NCBI GenBank assembly: GCA_910574805.1
Contig: CAJTCV010000002.1
Coordinates: 310,001-374,000 of the forward strand
DNA length: 64,000 bases
Reading direction: 5' to 3'
Origin: Lachnospiraceae bacterium
GTDB lineage: Bacteria; Bacillota; Clostridia; Lachnospirales; Lachnospiraceae
A program made the translations under genes and the position numbers. Below the pieces are notes generated by a model. The model saw nothing but the letters and a program-made list of their open reading frames with translations, was not told the DNA's origin and did no database searches. Shown here in pieces: positions 34,183 to 42,971 of this stretch (positions are counted from its first letter, which is position 1; the number at the start of each line of letters is the position of its first letter).

Positions 34183-35301
34183 ATGAGATATGTGATCAAA
34201 GAGCAGGAATGTGGATATTTGCTGAAGAACGGAATTCTGGTAAAGCTGTTGTTTGCCGGAAAATACGATCTGTTTTCCTGGATGGGCTACGAGCTGAAGA
34301 CAGTGACCATGCTGGGGCAGGTGGACACCCAGGAGCTGCCGGTGGAGCTGTTGATGAAGCATCCGGAATTTGCCTCCCGGGTGGTACGGGTGCAGATCCC
34401 GGATGAATGCATCGGCATGCATATGGTGAACGGTGCATACAAACAGGTGCTCATGGGCGGCGAGGCGCTGTACTGGAACGTCTATGAGACCAATGAGATC
34501 CGGCTGCTGGATGTGACCGGCACGCGGATCACCGAGGAGCAGGTTCCCCGGATGTACCGGCACCTGCTGCCGCCGCGCCTGTACAAAAAGGTGTCCGTGG
34601 GAGACGGAGAGACGGGGCTTTTGTACATAGACAACCGCTATACAGAGCAGCTTGGCAGCGGCACCTATTACTTCTGGATCTATGCTCATGAGATTTCCTG
34701 CAAGATCTTCAATCTGAAGATCCAGCAGCTGGATATCTCCGGTCAGGAGATCCTGACGGCCGACAAGGTGGGGATCCGGCTGAACATTCTGTGCAGCTAC
34801 CGGATCACGGACCCTCTGTCCCTGGTGCAGAAGATGGAAGGCACTGGAAAGCTTCTGTATGCGAAGATCCAGCTCCTGACCAGAGAATATGTGGGGCGGT
34901 ACCGGCTGGATGAACTGCTGGCGCAGAAGGATGAAATCGGGAGCTTTCTCTGTGAACAGATGAAGGCCATGCAGGAGGAATACTGCGTGGAGATAAAGGA
35001 AGTGGGCATCAAGGACATTATCCTGCCGGGAGAGATCCGGGACATCATGAACACGGTGCTGGTGGCAGAGAAAAAGGCCCAGGCAAACGTCATCATGCGC
35101 AGGGAGGAAGTGGCGTCTACCAGAAGCCTTCTGAACACGGCAAAGCTGATGGAAGAAAACAAAATCCTGTACCGGCTGAAGGAGCTGGAATACCTGGAGC
35201 GGATCTGCGATAAGGTAGGCAGCATCTCTCTGAGCGGTGCGGGAAATATACTGGAACAGCTCTCCGGCCTTGCGCTCCCCAGGGAGACAAAGGCATCCTG
35301 A
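34183..35301 (+). CDS. Slipin family protein (SPFH/band 7)
   Basis: A 372-residue SPFH-domain protein. It begins with YVIKEQECGYLLKNG, has the slipin-type LDVTG turn and a band-7 core from about residue 165 to 290 (QLDISGQEILTADKVGIRLN, then YRITDP). A charged coiled coil follows (about 290-330, AEKKAQANVIMRREE). No N-terminal membrane segment is evident. Slipins of this type recur in Rsr/RtcB RNA-repair loci, and here a Y RNA candidate lies upstream, but neither Rsr nor RtcB is nearby. The ATG at 34183 has AGAGG eight bases ahead; a GTG at 34174 is possible. Its biochemical role is not known. Confidence 0.82.
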   Translation: MRYVIKEQECGYLLKNGILVKLLFAGKYDLFSWMGYELKTVTMLGQVDTQELPVELLMKHPEFASRVVRVQIPDECIGMHMVNGAYKQVLMGGEALYWNVYETNEIRLLDVTGTRITEEQVPRMYRHLLPPRLYKKVSVGDGETGLLYIDNRYTEQLGSGTYYFWIYAHEISCKIFNLKIQQLDISGQEILTADKVGIRLNILCSYRITDPLSLVQKMEGTGKLLYAKIQLLTREYVGRYRLDELLAQKDEIGSFLCEQMKAMQEEYCVEIKEVGIKDIILPGEIRDIMNTVLVAEKKAQANVIMRREEVASTRSLLNTAKLMEENKILYRLKELEYLERICDKVGSISLSGAGNILEQLSGLALPRETKAS

Positions 35302-35310
35302 GCGGGTTCT

Positions 35311-35340
35311 GACGGGAAGGCAGACGGAAGCCTTCCCGTC
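35311..35340 (+). terminator. Strong hairpin after the slipin gene, without a T tract
   Basis: GACGGGAAGGC (35311-35321) pairs perfectly with GCCTTCCCGTC (35330-35340). An alternative pairs GGCAGACGG (35319-35327) with the downstream sequence CCGTCTGCC or CCGTCTGC. No T run follows directly; six T come about 35 bases later. It may protect the 3' end or act as a weak terminator. Confidence 0.5.
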
Positions 35341-35465
35341 TGCCGTCTGCGGCGCCTGAAGAGTTAATTAAGGATTTTTTCCGCAACCCAGCCTTGTCAA
35401 CCTTGAAAAAAGGTGATAGACTATATCTAGTCTAAGTGACACACCAATCGACAGGAGGAATTGCA

Positions 35466-35924
35466 GTGATTGAAGCAACGAGCTGCGGCGGTGTGGTAAT
35501 ATTTCGTGGAAAGATCCTGCTTTTGTACAAGAATTACAAGAACAAGTATGAAGGCTGGGTACTGCCCAAAGGAACTGTGGAACCTGGTGAGGAGCACCGG
35601 CAGACAGCGGTGAGAGAGGTCAGGGAAGAAACGGGAGTCGATGCCCGGATTGTGAAATATGTAGGTAAGAGCCAGTACACCTTTACGGTCCCGGATGATG
35701 TGGTCGAGAAGGATGTATACTGGTATCTGATGATGTCGGACAGTTATTACAGCAAGCCGCAGCGTGAAGAATATTTTATGGACTCCGGATATTACAAATA
35801 TCATGAAGCGTATCATCTGCTGAAATTTCCCAATGAAAAGCAGATCCTGGAAAAAGCATACAATGAGTATGTGGAAATGAAACGCAGTAACCTCTGGGGT
35901 ATCCGCAGAGGATTCGGAGCCTGA
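35466..35924 (+). CDS. NUDIX hydrolase
   Basis: A 152-residue NUDIX enzyme. The Nudix box is complete: GTVEPGEEHRQTAVREVREE within residues 36-55, followed by TGVD. It hydrolyses a nucleoside diphosphate linked to another group; the substrate cannot be told, though the closeness to Ap4A-type and dGTP-type enzymes is plausible. The start is GTG at 35466 because ACAGGAGG lies seven bases upstream. An earlier frame start at 35436 has no site. It is followed by a terminator and so forms its own unit. Confidence 0.88.
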   Translation: MIEATSCGGVVIFRGKILLLYKNYKNKYEGWVLPKGTVEPGEEHRQTAVREVREETGVDARIVKYVGKSQYTFTVPDDVVEKDVYWYLMMSDSYYSKPQREEYFMDSGYYKYHEAYHLLKFPNEKQILEKAYNEYVEMKRSNLWGIRRGFGA

Positions 35925-35963
35925 AGAAGAGGGATTTTCCATGCCAGATGCGGAACTTTAAAT

Positions 35964-35995
35964 AAGAGGTTGTTGGCAACGACAGCCTCTTTTTA
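35964..35995 (+). terminator. Intrinsic terminator after the NUDIX gene
   Basis: AAGAGGTTGT (35964-35973) pairs with ACAGCCTCTT (one G-U pair), followed by TTTT. Confidence 0.85.
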
Positions 35996-36014
35996 CAAAA
36001 AGGCAGGTTGAGAG

Positions 36015-36344
36015 ATGAGATGGTATCGGAATCTGTATCTTGGGAGCAATGCGGCGCCGCACATCCGGGCGATCCGGAAAAAGGCGGCAGCGGGAAAGCT
36101 TATGGCAGGCGTTTACTATATTACGCCCGCGACGGCGCCCGGCGGTCTTCTGGATATCTTTCATAACGGGATGCTCCGGCAGAGCCTGTTTGCGGGGGTG
36201 CAGTGCACGGATGTAATCGGAGTGGCTGAAGGCAGGATGGAGGCCTTCCGGCTGGCAGGACAGGTTATCTGGGATGTGTATCAGGAGACAGGCGGCTTCG
36301 ATCTGCGTTCCCGTTTCCGTTCCGAGGATTTTGTGGAGGATTAA
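36015..36344 (+). CDS. Conserved protein of unknown function (109 aa)
   Basis: A 109-residue soluble protein, basic at the N-terminus (RKKAAAGK near 21-28) and mixed thereafter. No motif or family recognised. It is short but in a consistent frame with a TTGAGAG-like ribosome site, and it is followed 11 bases later by the DUF2953 gene, so it may share its transcript and could relate to sporulation; that is inference from position. Confidence 0.6.
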   Translation: MRWYRNLYLGSNAAPHIRAIRKKAAAGKLMAGVYYITPATAPGGLLDIFHNGMLRQSLFAGVQCTDVIGVAEGRMEAFRLAGQVIWDVYQETGGFDLRSRFRSEDFVED

Positions 36345-36355
36345 GAGGAATCCAT

Positions 36356-37390
36356 ATGCTGCATGTCATATTGTTAATTTTAAAAATATTGGGAATCATT
36401 CTTCTTATAGCTGCGGGACTTCTGCTGGCAGCTCTCTATGCGGTTCTGTTTGTGGGAGTATCCTGGCGGATCCGTGCAGAGCGGGAAGAGAGATTCCAGG
36501 TGGCGGCTTTTGCTTCCTGGATGTTTCGGATCATCACGGTCCGTTTCTTTCTGGAAGAAGGCTCCGGTCTGGAACCGGTCGTGCAGGTGAGGCTCTTTGG
36601 CCATCTGCTTACAGGAGGGCCCGGAAGAGAAGGAAAGGGACGTTTTCGAAGGCGATGGAGGTTCTGGAAAAAGAAGAAGCAGAGGACGGCGCCATCCCCA
36701 AAAGAAGGAGCCGATTTGCTGCAGGACGGCGGGAAACAGGAGATGCCGGAGAGATCCGGAATAAAAGATCCTCCGGAAGCGCCGGAACGGGGGTATTCGG
36801 AAGCGCCGGAGCAGGAGCGGACAGAAGTCCGCCGGGAAGAAAAAAAACCGGAGACGGCAGAGAGCGATACCGCTTCTTCCGAAAATCCGGAGAGTGCCCG
36901 AACCCGCAGAGAACCGGTTTTGCGGAGGGTTTTTCAGAAAACGGCATCCCTGGGGCGCCGTCTTTGCAGGAAGGCAAAGAACATCCGAAAGGGGATCAAA
37001 GGAATCAAAGACCGGATCCGGAGGCTTGGAGAGAGAAAGGATGCGCTTCTGAAATTCTGGCAGATGGAGGAGCACAGGCGCGCCAGAAGCGCACTGTGGA
37101 AAGAGGTCCGGTATCTGTGGAAGCGGTCCAGGCCCAGGAAGATCAAAGGACAGATCCGCTTTGGCTTTTCGGATCCGTCCCATACAGGACTGTGCATGGG
37201 AGCTGTGGGTATACTCTGTGCGTGGTATCCCGGGGGACTTTCGGTCATACCGGATTTTGAACAGAGGATCCTGGAGGGAGAGATTCTGATCCGGGGTAAA
37301 ATCAGATGTTATGTATTTGTCTGTATTCTCTGGAGGATCTGGTTTAATCAGGATATCCGTCATATGTATCAACATTGGCAGGAATTATAG
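36356..37390 (+). CDS. DUF2953 membrane protein (YtfI-like)
   Basis: A 344-residue protein with an N-terminal membrane segment (about 3-33), a long hydrophilic Lys/Arg/Glu-rich middle (about 90-230) and a C-terminal DUF2953 region with GQIRFGFSDPSHTG near 270-283 and a second hydrophobic part at 285-300. The family is represented by Bacillus YtfI, whose gene also precedes ytfJ. The AAGAGGAA site and the nine-base gap to gerW support co-expression. The role is presumed to be in the spore, from context only. Confidence 0.8.
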   Translation: MLHVILLILKILGIILLIAAGLLLAALYAVLFVGVSWRIRAEREERFQVAAFASWMFRIITVRFFLEEGSGLEPVVQVRLFGHLLTGGPGREGKGRFRRRWRFWKKKKQRTAPSPKEGADLLQDGGKQEMPERSGIKDPPEAPERGYSEAPEQERTEVRREEKKPETAESDTASSENPESARTRREPVLRRVFQKTASLGRRLCRKAKNIRKGIKGIKDRIRRLGERKDALLKFWQMEEHRRARSALWKEVRYLWKRSRPRKIKGQIRFGFSDPSHTGLCMGAVGILCAWYPGGLSVIPDFEQRILEGEILIRGKIRCYVFVCILWRIWFNQDIRHMYQHWQEL

Positions 37391-37399
37391 GAGGTTCTA

Positions 37400-37801
37400 A
37401 TGAGCGAAAAAAATAACAACAGTTTTGAGACCACCGTTTCCTCCCTGTTCAAGGGGATGGATCAGTTTATTTCCAGCAAGACCGTGGTAGGGGATGCCAT
37501 TACCGTGGGCAGTACGATCATCCTCCCGCTGGTGGATGTATCCTTTGGCGTAGGCGCCGGAGCCAGCTCCAGCGACAGTAAGAACAACGGCGCCGGCGGT
37601 CTTGGGGGGAAGATCTCTCCCAGCGCAGTACTGGTTATAAAGGAGGGCGATATCCGTCTGGTCAATGTGAAAAATCAGGATGCGGTGACGAAGATTCTTG
37701 ATATGGTGCCGGACTTTGTCAACCGGTTTACCTCCGGGAAGTCCAGAGAAAGCTCCGATCCGGAAGTGGACAGGGCTGTGGATGAACTTCTCAATTCCTG
37801 A
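37400..37801 (+). CDS. gerW: GerW/YtfJ-family spore protein
   Basis: A 133-residue YtfJ-type protein. The family features are the repeated Gly/Ser-rich core GVGAGASSSDSKNNGAGG (about residues 50-67), ISPSAVLVI and the N-terminal TVVGDAITVG. In Bacillus and Clostridium it is made in sporulating cells and is required for normal germination. TAGGAGG lies just ahead of the ATG. It is the second gene of a DUF2953-gerW pair. Confidence 0.9.
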   Translation: MSEKNNNSFETTVSSLFKGMDQFISSKTVVGDAITVGSTIILPLVDVSFGVGAGASSSDSKNNGAGGLGGKISPSAVLVIKEGDIRLVNVKNQDAVTKILDMVPDFVNRFTSGKSRESSDPEVDRAVDELLNS

Positions 37802-37881
37802 CAGCGGCCGGGGCTGCGTTCCGGCAGGCACGGAAAAAACGGCGGGAAATGAAAAATGTGTTCAAAAAAGTAAAATTCTGC

Positions 37882-37910
37882 TTGCAAATCCTGAAAGATT
37901 CTGGTAGAAT
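37882..37910 (+). promoter_or_regulatory. Promoter of rpmB
   Basis: TTGCAA (37882-37887), 17 bases, TAGAAT (37905-37910). A short stem with arms GAGTC and GACTC follows in the leader, before GGGAGG and the start. Confidence 0.65.
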
Positions 37911-37963
37911 AACAGGAGTCGTGAGTCTGTCGGGACTCAAATAAGCCTAAGGGAGGTGCAATG

Positions 37964-38149
37964 ATGGCGAAATGTGCAATTTGTGATAAGAGTGTTCACT
38001 TTGGAAACAATGTGAGTCATTCCCATAGAAAATCCAGCAAAATGTGGAGATCCAATGTGAAATCCGTAAAAGTGAAAGTGAACGGCGGAGCAAAGAAAAT
38101 GTATGTATGCACTTCTTGCTTAAAGTCCGGTAAAGTGGAAAGAGCTTAA
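37964..38149 (+). CDS. rpmB: 50S ribosomal protein L28
   Basis: A 61-residue L28 beginning AKCAICDKSVHFGNN, with a second Cys pair CTSC near the end, so it is the zinc-binding (C+) form: CxxC at residues 4-7 and 51-54. It joins the large ribosomal subunit. Two ATG codons are adjacent (37961 and 37964); the second is better spaced from GGGAGG and gives the usual L28 start. A terminator follows 30 bases on. Confidence 0.97.
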   Translation: MAKCAICDKSVHFGNNVSHSHRKSSKMWRSNVKSVKVKVNGGAKKMYVCTSCLKSGKVERA

Positions 38150-38179
38150 TCGGCTGTTGTTTGACGGGATCATGTGAGG

Positions 38180-38207
38180 GGGTTGTCGGTGAGACAGCCC
38201 TTTTCTT
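38180..38207 (+). terminator. Intrinsic terminator of rpmB
   Basis: GGGTTGTC (38180-38187) pairs with GACAGCCC (38193-38200), with one G-U pair, then TTTTCTT. Confidence 0.85.
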
Positions 38208-38295
38208 ATATGGAAGGAACAGCCTCTGGATGCCGCGGCAGTACAAAAACGCCTCCGGACAGAAGGCGCGGCAGGGGGACAGGACGCGGGATGGA

Positions 38296-38442
38296 TCAGC
38301 AGATGAAAAAGCACTGATATCCGCAGAGGATCAGGACGGCGGACAGGAAGATCCTGAGAAAAAGATCGTCCTCCGGCAAAAACAGAGTGATAAAGATCCC
38401 GATCCCGGTCCAGAACAGGATAAGACCCAGAGTTTTTTTCAT
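38296..38442 (-). CDS. Small hydrophobic membrane protein (48 aa)
   Basis: A 48-residue protein with two membrane segments (about 4-18 and 29-47) joined by an acidic turn LPEDD. Similar two-helix peptides starting MKKTLG are common in Lachnospiraceae; no function is known to me. On the minus strand GGAAGG lies before the ATG at 38442. A longer frame begins upstream but has no ribosome site. It is convergent with rpmB across a gap of about 90 bases. Confidence 0.6.
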   Translation of the reverse strand: MKKTLGLILFWTGIGIFITLFLPEDDLFLRIFLSAVLILCGYQCFFIC

Positions 38443-38522
38443 GGATGACCGCCTTCCTGTCTGAGATTTCTCATTTCTACTATATGCAGGAACCTGTAGA
38501 TATAGAAAAAACAAAAATTTTA

Positions 38523-38551
38523 TTTCATTTTTACAGGATATCGGGTATAAT
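38523..38551 (+). promoter_or_regulatory. Possible promoter of the Asp23-fakA-recG run
   Basis: TATAAT (38546-38551) is consensus; the best -35 at 17 bases is a poor TTTCAT (38523-38528). Confidence 0.45.
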
Positions 38552-38589
38552 AGTTAATAATTTATGCAGTAAAATCGGGAGGTATTCAT

Positions 38590-38946
38590 ATGCAGGGACA
38601 GATTAATACAGAACTTGGCAGTATTACCATCGATGCAGATGTGGTCGCTGCCTATGCAGGATCCGTTGCCATCGGGTGCAGCGGCATCGTAGGTATGGCA
38701 ACGCTGGACATGCGCGACGGGCTCATGAAGCTTTTGAAAAAGGACAGCATCAAGAGAGGAATCGAAGTTGCCATTGAAGAGAATGAGATCTATCTGGCAT
38801 TTCATGTGATCGTGGCATACGGAGTCAATATACCGGTCGTCTCCGAGAACCTGATCGATTCAGTTAAATATCAGGTGGAAGCATTTACGGGTATGAAGAT
38901 CGGCAGGATCGACATCTTTGTAGAAGGCGTGAGAGTGATTGATTAA
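38590..38946 (+). CDS. Asp23/Gls24-family protein (YloU-like)
   Basis: A 118-residue Asp23/Gls24 protein, starting with the typical GSITIDADVVAAYAG and ending in the beta-strand block KIGRIDIFVEGVRV. Members associate with the cell envelope or fatty-acid kinase genes. In Bacillus yloU precedes yloV (fakA) and recG, as here; the next gene starts 19 bases on. TCGGGAGG precedes the ATG. Confidence 0.9.
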   Translation: MQGQINTELGSITIDADVVAAYAGSVAIGCSGIVGMATLDMRDGLMKLLKKDSIKRGIEVAIEENEIYLAFHVIVAYGVNIPVVSENLIDSVKYQVEAFTGMKIGRIDIFVEGVRVID

Positions 38947-38964
38947 CGAGGGAGGATCTGCATT

Positions 38965-40638
38965 GTGATAAAGACGATTGATGCCCGGATGGTTGCAAAG
39001 ATGTTTCTGGGCGGTGCCAAAAATCTGGAATCCAGAAAAGAGTGGATAAATGAACTGAATGTGTTTCCGGTGCCTGACGGAGATACGGGGACGAACATGA
39101 CACTGACGATCACGGCCGCGGCCGGAGAGGTCAGCAGTCTGACAGAGCTGAATATGGAGACGCTTGCCAAATGTATCTCCTCCGGATCCCTGCGCGGCGC
39201 CAGAGGAAATTCCGGCGTGATTCTGTCCCAGCTCCTGCGGGGATTTACCAAAGGGATCAAGGACCATGAGGAGCTGGATGTGATCGATCTGGCCAATGCC
39301 ATGCAGAAGGCGGTGGAAACAGCCTACAAAGCGGTTATGAAGCCCAAGGAGGGAACCATCCTGACCGTGGCCAAAGGAGCGGCTCTGAAGGCGGCGGAGC
39401 TGGCACAGACGCTGGAGGATGTGGATGAGTTCTGCCGTCTGGTCATCGAAGAGGCGGATGCAGTTCTTCAGAAGACGCCGGACATGCTTCCGGTGCTGAA
39501 GGAAGCCGGCGTGGTGGATTCCGGCGGACAGGGGCTTGTGGAGGTGCTGAAGGGAGCCTATGATGCATTTCTTGGGAAAGAGGTGGACTATTCCTTTGAG
39601 GCTCCGAAGAAGGAAAGCGCAGTCCGCATCAGTGCACAGACCGAGGCGGAGATCCGGTTCGGCTACTGTACAGAATTTATCATCATGCTGGAAAAAGCGT
39701 ATGATGAGAAAACAGAACTGGAGTTCAAGGCATTCCTGGAATCTATTGGCGACTCGATCGTAGTCGTGTCCGATGACGATATTGTCAAGGTACACGTACA
39801 TACGAATGACCCCGGTCTGGCGATCCAGCGGGCGCTCACGTATGGTTCCTTATCGAAGATGAAGATTGACAATATGCGTCTGGAGCACGAGGAGAAGCTG
39901 ATCAAGGACGCTTCCAGGATCGCAAGGGAAGAAAAGGAGAGAGAAGAGACCAGAGCAGAGGAGAAGCAGGAGCCGCGCAAAGAGATGGGATTTATCTCCG
40001 TATCCATTGGAGAGGGCGTGGGAGAGATCTTCAGGGGTCTGGGCGTGGACTATCTGATCGAAGGCGGTCAGACCATGAATCCCAGCACGGAAGACATGCT
40101 GGAGGCCATCGAGAAAGTCAATGCGGACAATATATTTATTCTTCCTAATAATAAGAACATCATCCTGGCAGCAAATCAGGCCAGCTTTCTGACTTCTGAC
40201 AAGCGGGTGATTGTGATCCCCACGAAGACGGTTCCCCAGGGGATTACCGCCATGGTCAATTATATCCCTGATGAGACGCCCAGGGAGAACGAGCTGCGCA
40301 TGCAGGCGGAGATCAAAAATGTGAAGACCGGTCAGGTGACTTATGCAGTCCGTGATACGAAGATCGATGACAAGGAGATCCATCTGGGAGACATTATGGG
40401 GATCGGAGACGACGGAATCCTGGCAGTGGGCAGAGAGCTTGGGGAGACCACACTCCGGATGATGGAAGCTCTGGTGGACGCGGATTCGGAGATCATCGGG
40501 GTTTATTTCGGTGAGGAAGTATCAGAAAAGGATGCGCAGGCGCTTGGGGACGAGATTGCCGAAAAGTATCCGGATGCGGAAGTGGAGGTCCACTACGGCG
40601 GGCAGCCGATTTATTATTATGTGATATCAGTGGAGTAG
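38965..40638 (+). CDS. fakA: Fatty acid kinase subunit FakA (YloV, DAK2 domain)
   Basis: A 557-residue kinase. The N-terminal DhaL/DAK2 ATP-binding domain (about 9-200) has NVFPVPDGDTGTNM, with the Asp residues that bind magnesium and ATP, and GARGNSGVILSQ. A middle domain and a C-terminal DegV-like region follow (from about 330). FakA phosphorylates fatty acids delivered by FakB for phospholipid synthesis. The start is GTG at 38965 with GGGAGG nine bases ahead. A long structured terminator follows. fakB is not in the window. Confidence 0.93.
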   Translation: MIKTIDARMVAKMFLGGAKNLESRKEWINELNVFPVPDGDTGTNMTLTITAAAGEVSSLTELNMETLAKCISSGSLRGARGNSGVILSQLLRGFTKGIKDHEELDVIDLANAMQKAVETAYKAVMKPKEGTILTVAKGAALKAAELAQTLEDVDEFCRLVIEEADAVLQKTPDMLPVLKEAGVVDSGGQGLVEVLKGAYDAFLGKEVDYSFEAPKKESAVRISAQTEAEIRFGYCTEFIIMLEKAYDEKTELEFKAFLESIGDSIVVVSDDDIVKVHVHTNDPGLAIQRALTYGSLSKMKIDNMRLEHEEKLIKDASRIAREEKEREETRAEEKQEPRKEMGFISVSIGEGVGEIFRGLGVDYLIEGGQTMNPSTEDMLEAIEKVNADNIFILPNNKNIILAANQASFLTSDKRVIVIPTKTVPQGITAMVNYIPDETPRENELRMQAEIKNVKTGQVTYAVRDTKIDDKEIHLGDIMGIGDDGILAVGRELGETTLRMMEALVDADSEIIGVYFGEEVSEKDAQALGDEIAEKYPDAEVEVHYGGQPIYYYVISVE

Positions 40639-40681
40639 CGCGGCGGGCCGTCTCCGCAGATGTTTGCAGGAACTTAAGACA

Positions 40682-40764
40682 GGCAGACGGCTGGTTCCGC
40701 ACGCCTTGAAGAGGACAGGAGTGTCCGTCGGAGGCGTACAGGACCAGCTGTCTGCCCCTTTTTT
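40682..40764 (+). terminator. Long three-tier hairpin and T tract between fakA and recG
   Basis: Outer stem GGCAGACGGCTGGTTCC (40682-40698) pairs with GGACCAGCTGTCTGCC (40741-40756), with one G-U pair and one bulge. Inside, ACGCCT pairs with AGGCGT, and at the tip GGACA pairs with TGTCC. CCTTTTTT follows. It works as an intrinsic terminator or attenuator before recG. Confidence 0.75.
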
Positions 40765-40821
40765 GCCGGGCTGCGCTGCCGGCAGACAGGCTATGGTATC
40801 AGTCATAAATGGGGATTATGG

Positions 40822-42882
40822 ATGATGAAACTTCAGGATTCGATTACAAAGATCAAGGGAATCGGAGAAAAGAAAGCGGTTTTATTTGCAAAAGCAGGAG
40901 TGCATACGATCGAAGACCTGCTTACGTACTATCCGAGGGCATATGAGACGTATGGTGAGCCGGCAGAGCTTTCTGAGATCGAAGACGGGAAAAAGTATTC
41001 CGTCTGCGGATATATTCTCGCGGTGTCTGCGGTAAAACGGTATGAGAAATACCAGGTATTTACAGCGCAGATCCGGGCAGGAGAAGGAGAGCTGCAGGGA
41101 ACCTGGTTTAACATGCCTTTCCTTCGGAACCATTTTCAGAGGGGCGGGCAGTATATTTTCCGGGGAATCGTAAATGTTCGGGGGAAGCAGTACCGGATGA
41201 ACCAGCCGGAGACGTTTACACTGGGAGAATACGAACGGCTTCAGCATGTGCTGCAGCCGAAGTATCCGCTCACAGCGGGACTGACGGGAAAAATGGTGTC
41301 AAAGGCGGTCCGGGAGGTGCTGGAAAACGGCGGGATCCGGATGGAAGAGTATCTTCCGGAGGAAATACAGAAAGCCTATGGACTGATGCCCGGGCAGGAG
41401 GCGGTCCGGGCGGTGCATTTTCCAGAAGATGACAAAGAGATGCGCCTGGCCAGAGACCGGCTGGTGTTCGATGAGTTTCTTCTGTTTATTCTGGGAATCC
41501 GAAGATTAAAAGAGAGTCAGGAGAGGCTGTCCAACGAGGCAAAAATGAAGGTGTCTGAAGAGACCGGCCGGTTGATTCGTTCGCTTCCTTATGAACTGAC
41601 GGCAGCTCAGAAGCGGGTGTGGAATGAGATCGTTTCTGATCTGACAGGAGATCATATGATGAGCCGCCTGGTACAGGGGGACGTGGGGTCCGGAAAGACG
41701 ATTCTGGCGGTGCTGGCGCTGGTGACAGCGGGCTGCAACGGGTATCAGGGGGCGCTTATGGTGCCTACGGAGGTGCTGGCAGAGCAGCACTTTCAATCCA
41801 TCCGGGAAATGTTTGCAAACTGCGGGATTCCTTTGAAAGCAGTCCTTCTGACCGGGTCCATGACGGCGAAGGAGAAGCGGGAGGCTCATGAGGCCATCGC
41901 CTGCGGAGCGGTGCAGATCATCATCGGAACTCATGCTCTGATTCAGGAAAAAGTTGCATATCACCGGCTGGGACTGGTGGTAACTGACGAGCAGCACCGG
42001 TTCGGAGTGCGGCAGCGGGAAGCGCTGGCCGGTAAAGGGATGCATCCCCATGTACTGGTCATGAGTGCCACGCCGATTCCGAGAACTTTGGCAATCATTG
42101 TCTATGGGGATCTGGATATCTCCGTTGTGGACGAGCTGCCTGCGGACCGGCTTCCCATCAAGAACTGTGTGGTGGACGAGTCTTACCGTCCTCAGGCGTA
42201 CCGTTTTATGGAAAAGGAGACGGCCCTTGGTCATCAGGTCTATATCATCTGCCCCATGGTGGAGGAAAGTGATGAGATGGAACTGGAAAATGTCACCGAT
42301 TATACAAAGAAGCTTACGAAACTCCTGCCCGGACATTCCGTCGAATGTCTGCACGGCAGAATGAAGCCGAAAGAAAAGAATGAGATCATGGGGCGTTTTG
42401 CAGCGGGCGAGATCCAGATCCTCGTGTCTACGACGGTCATCGAGGTGGGGATCAACGTACCGGCGGCCACGGTAATGATGGTGGAAAATGCGGAGCGGTT
42501 CGGCCTGGCGCAGCTTCATCAGCTCCGGGGGCGCGTGGGACGGGGAAAGGATCAGTCCTACTGCATCTTTATGAGCGGCAGCAGAGGAAAGGAGACGAAG
42601 AAACGGCTGGAGGTGCTGCAGCAGTCCAACGACGGATTTTATATCGCCGGCGAAGACCTGAAGCTTCGGGGGCCGGGCGATCTGTTCGGCATCCGTCAGA
42701 GCGGAATTCTGGAATTTAAGCTGGGAGACATATTTCAGGACGCAAAGGTGCTCCAGAGAGCTTCAGAGGCGGCAGGACGGCTTCTGGAGAGCGATCCGGA
42801 ACTGCTGGCGCCGAAGCATCGGCTGCTGTCTGAAAGGCTGGAGCGGTATCTGAGGCGGGGCGGGGAAAATCTGAGCCTGTAA
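40822..42882 (+). CDS. recG: ATP-dependent DNA helicase RecG
   Basis: A 686-residue RecG. The N-terminal wedge/OB domain holds GIGEKKAVLFAKAG at residues 13-26. The helicase has GDVGSGKT (motif I), the DEQH box (VTDEQHRFGVRQR, motif II), MSATPIPRTL (motif III) and the RecG-specific C-terminal QLRGRVGRGKDQSYC. RecG remodels stalled replication forks and junctions. Two ATG codons (40822, 40825) are adjacent; the ribosome site GGGGA is modest. It follows fakA as in Bacillus. Confidence 0.96.
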   Translation: MMKLQDSITKIKGIGEKKAVLFAKAGVHTIEDLLTYYPRAYETYGEPAELSEIEDGKKYSVCGYILAVSAVKRYEKYQVFTAQIRAGEGELQGTWFNMPFLRNHFQRGGQYIFRGIVNVRGKQYRMNQPETFTLGEYERLQHVLQPKYPLTAGLTGKMVSKAVREVLENGGIRMEEYLPEEIQKAYGLMPGQEAVRAVHFPEDDKEMRLARDRLVFDEFLLFILGIRRLKESQERLSNEAKMKVSEETGRLIRSLPYELTAAQKRVWNEIVSDLTGDHMMSRLVQGDVGSGKTILAVLALVTAGCNGYQGALMVPTEVLAEQHFQSIREMFANCGIPLKAVLLTGSMTAKEKREAHEAIACGAVQIIIGTHALIQEKVAYHRLGLVVTDEQHRFGVRQREALAGKGMHPHVLVMSATPIPRTLAIIVYGDLDISVVDELPADRLPIKNCVVDESYRPQAYRFMEKETALGHQVYIICPMVEESDEMELENVTDYTKKLTKLLPGHSVECLHGRMKPKEKNEIMGRFAAGEIQILVSTTVIEVGINVPAATVMMVENAERFGLAQLHQLRGRVGRGKDQSYCIFMSGSRGKETKKRLEVLQQSNDGFYIAGEDLKLRGPGDLFGIRQSGILEFKLGDIFQDAKVLQRASEAAGRLLESDPELLAPKHRLLSERLERYLRRGGENLSL

Positions 42883-42971
42883 AAATATTTTTGTAAAATC
42901 TTATGGAAAAATGAAAGATTCTGTGGTATTGTGATTTATCATACAAATTGTGAAGGAGAGGAGTATTTTTT

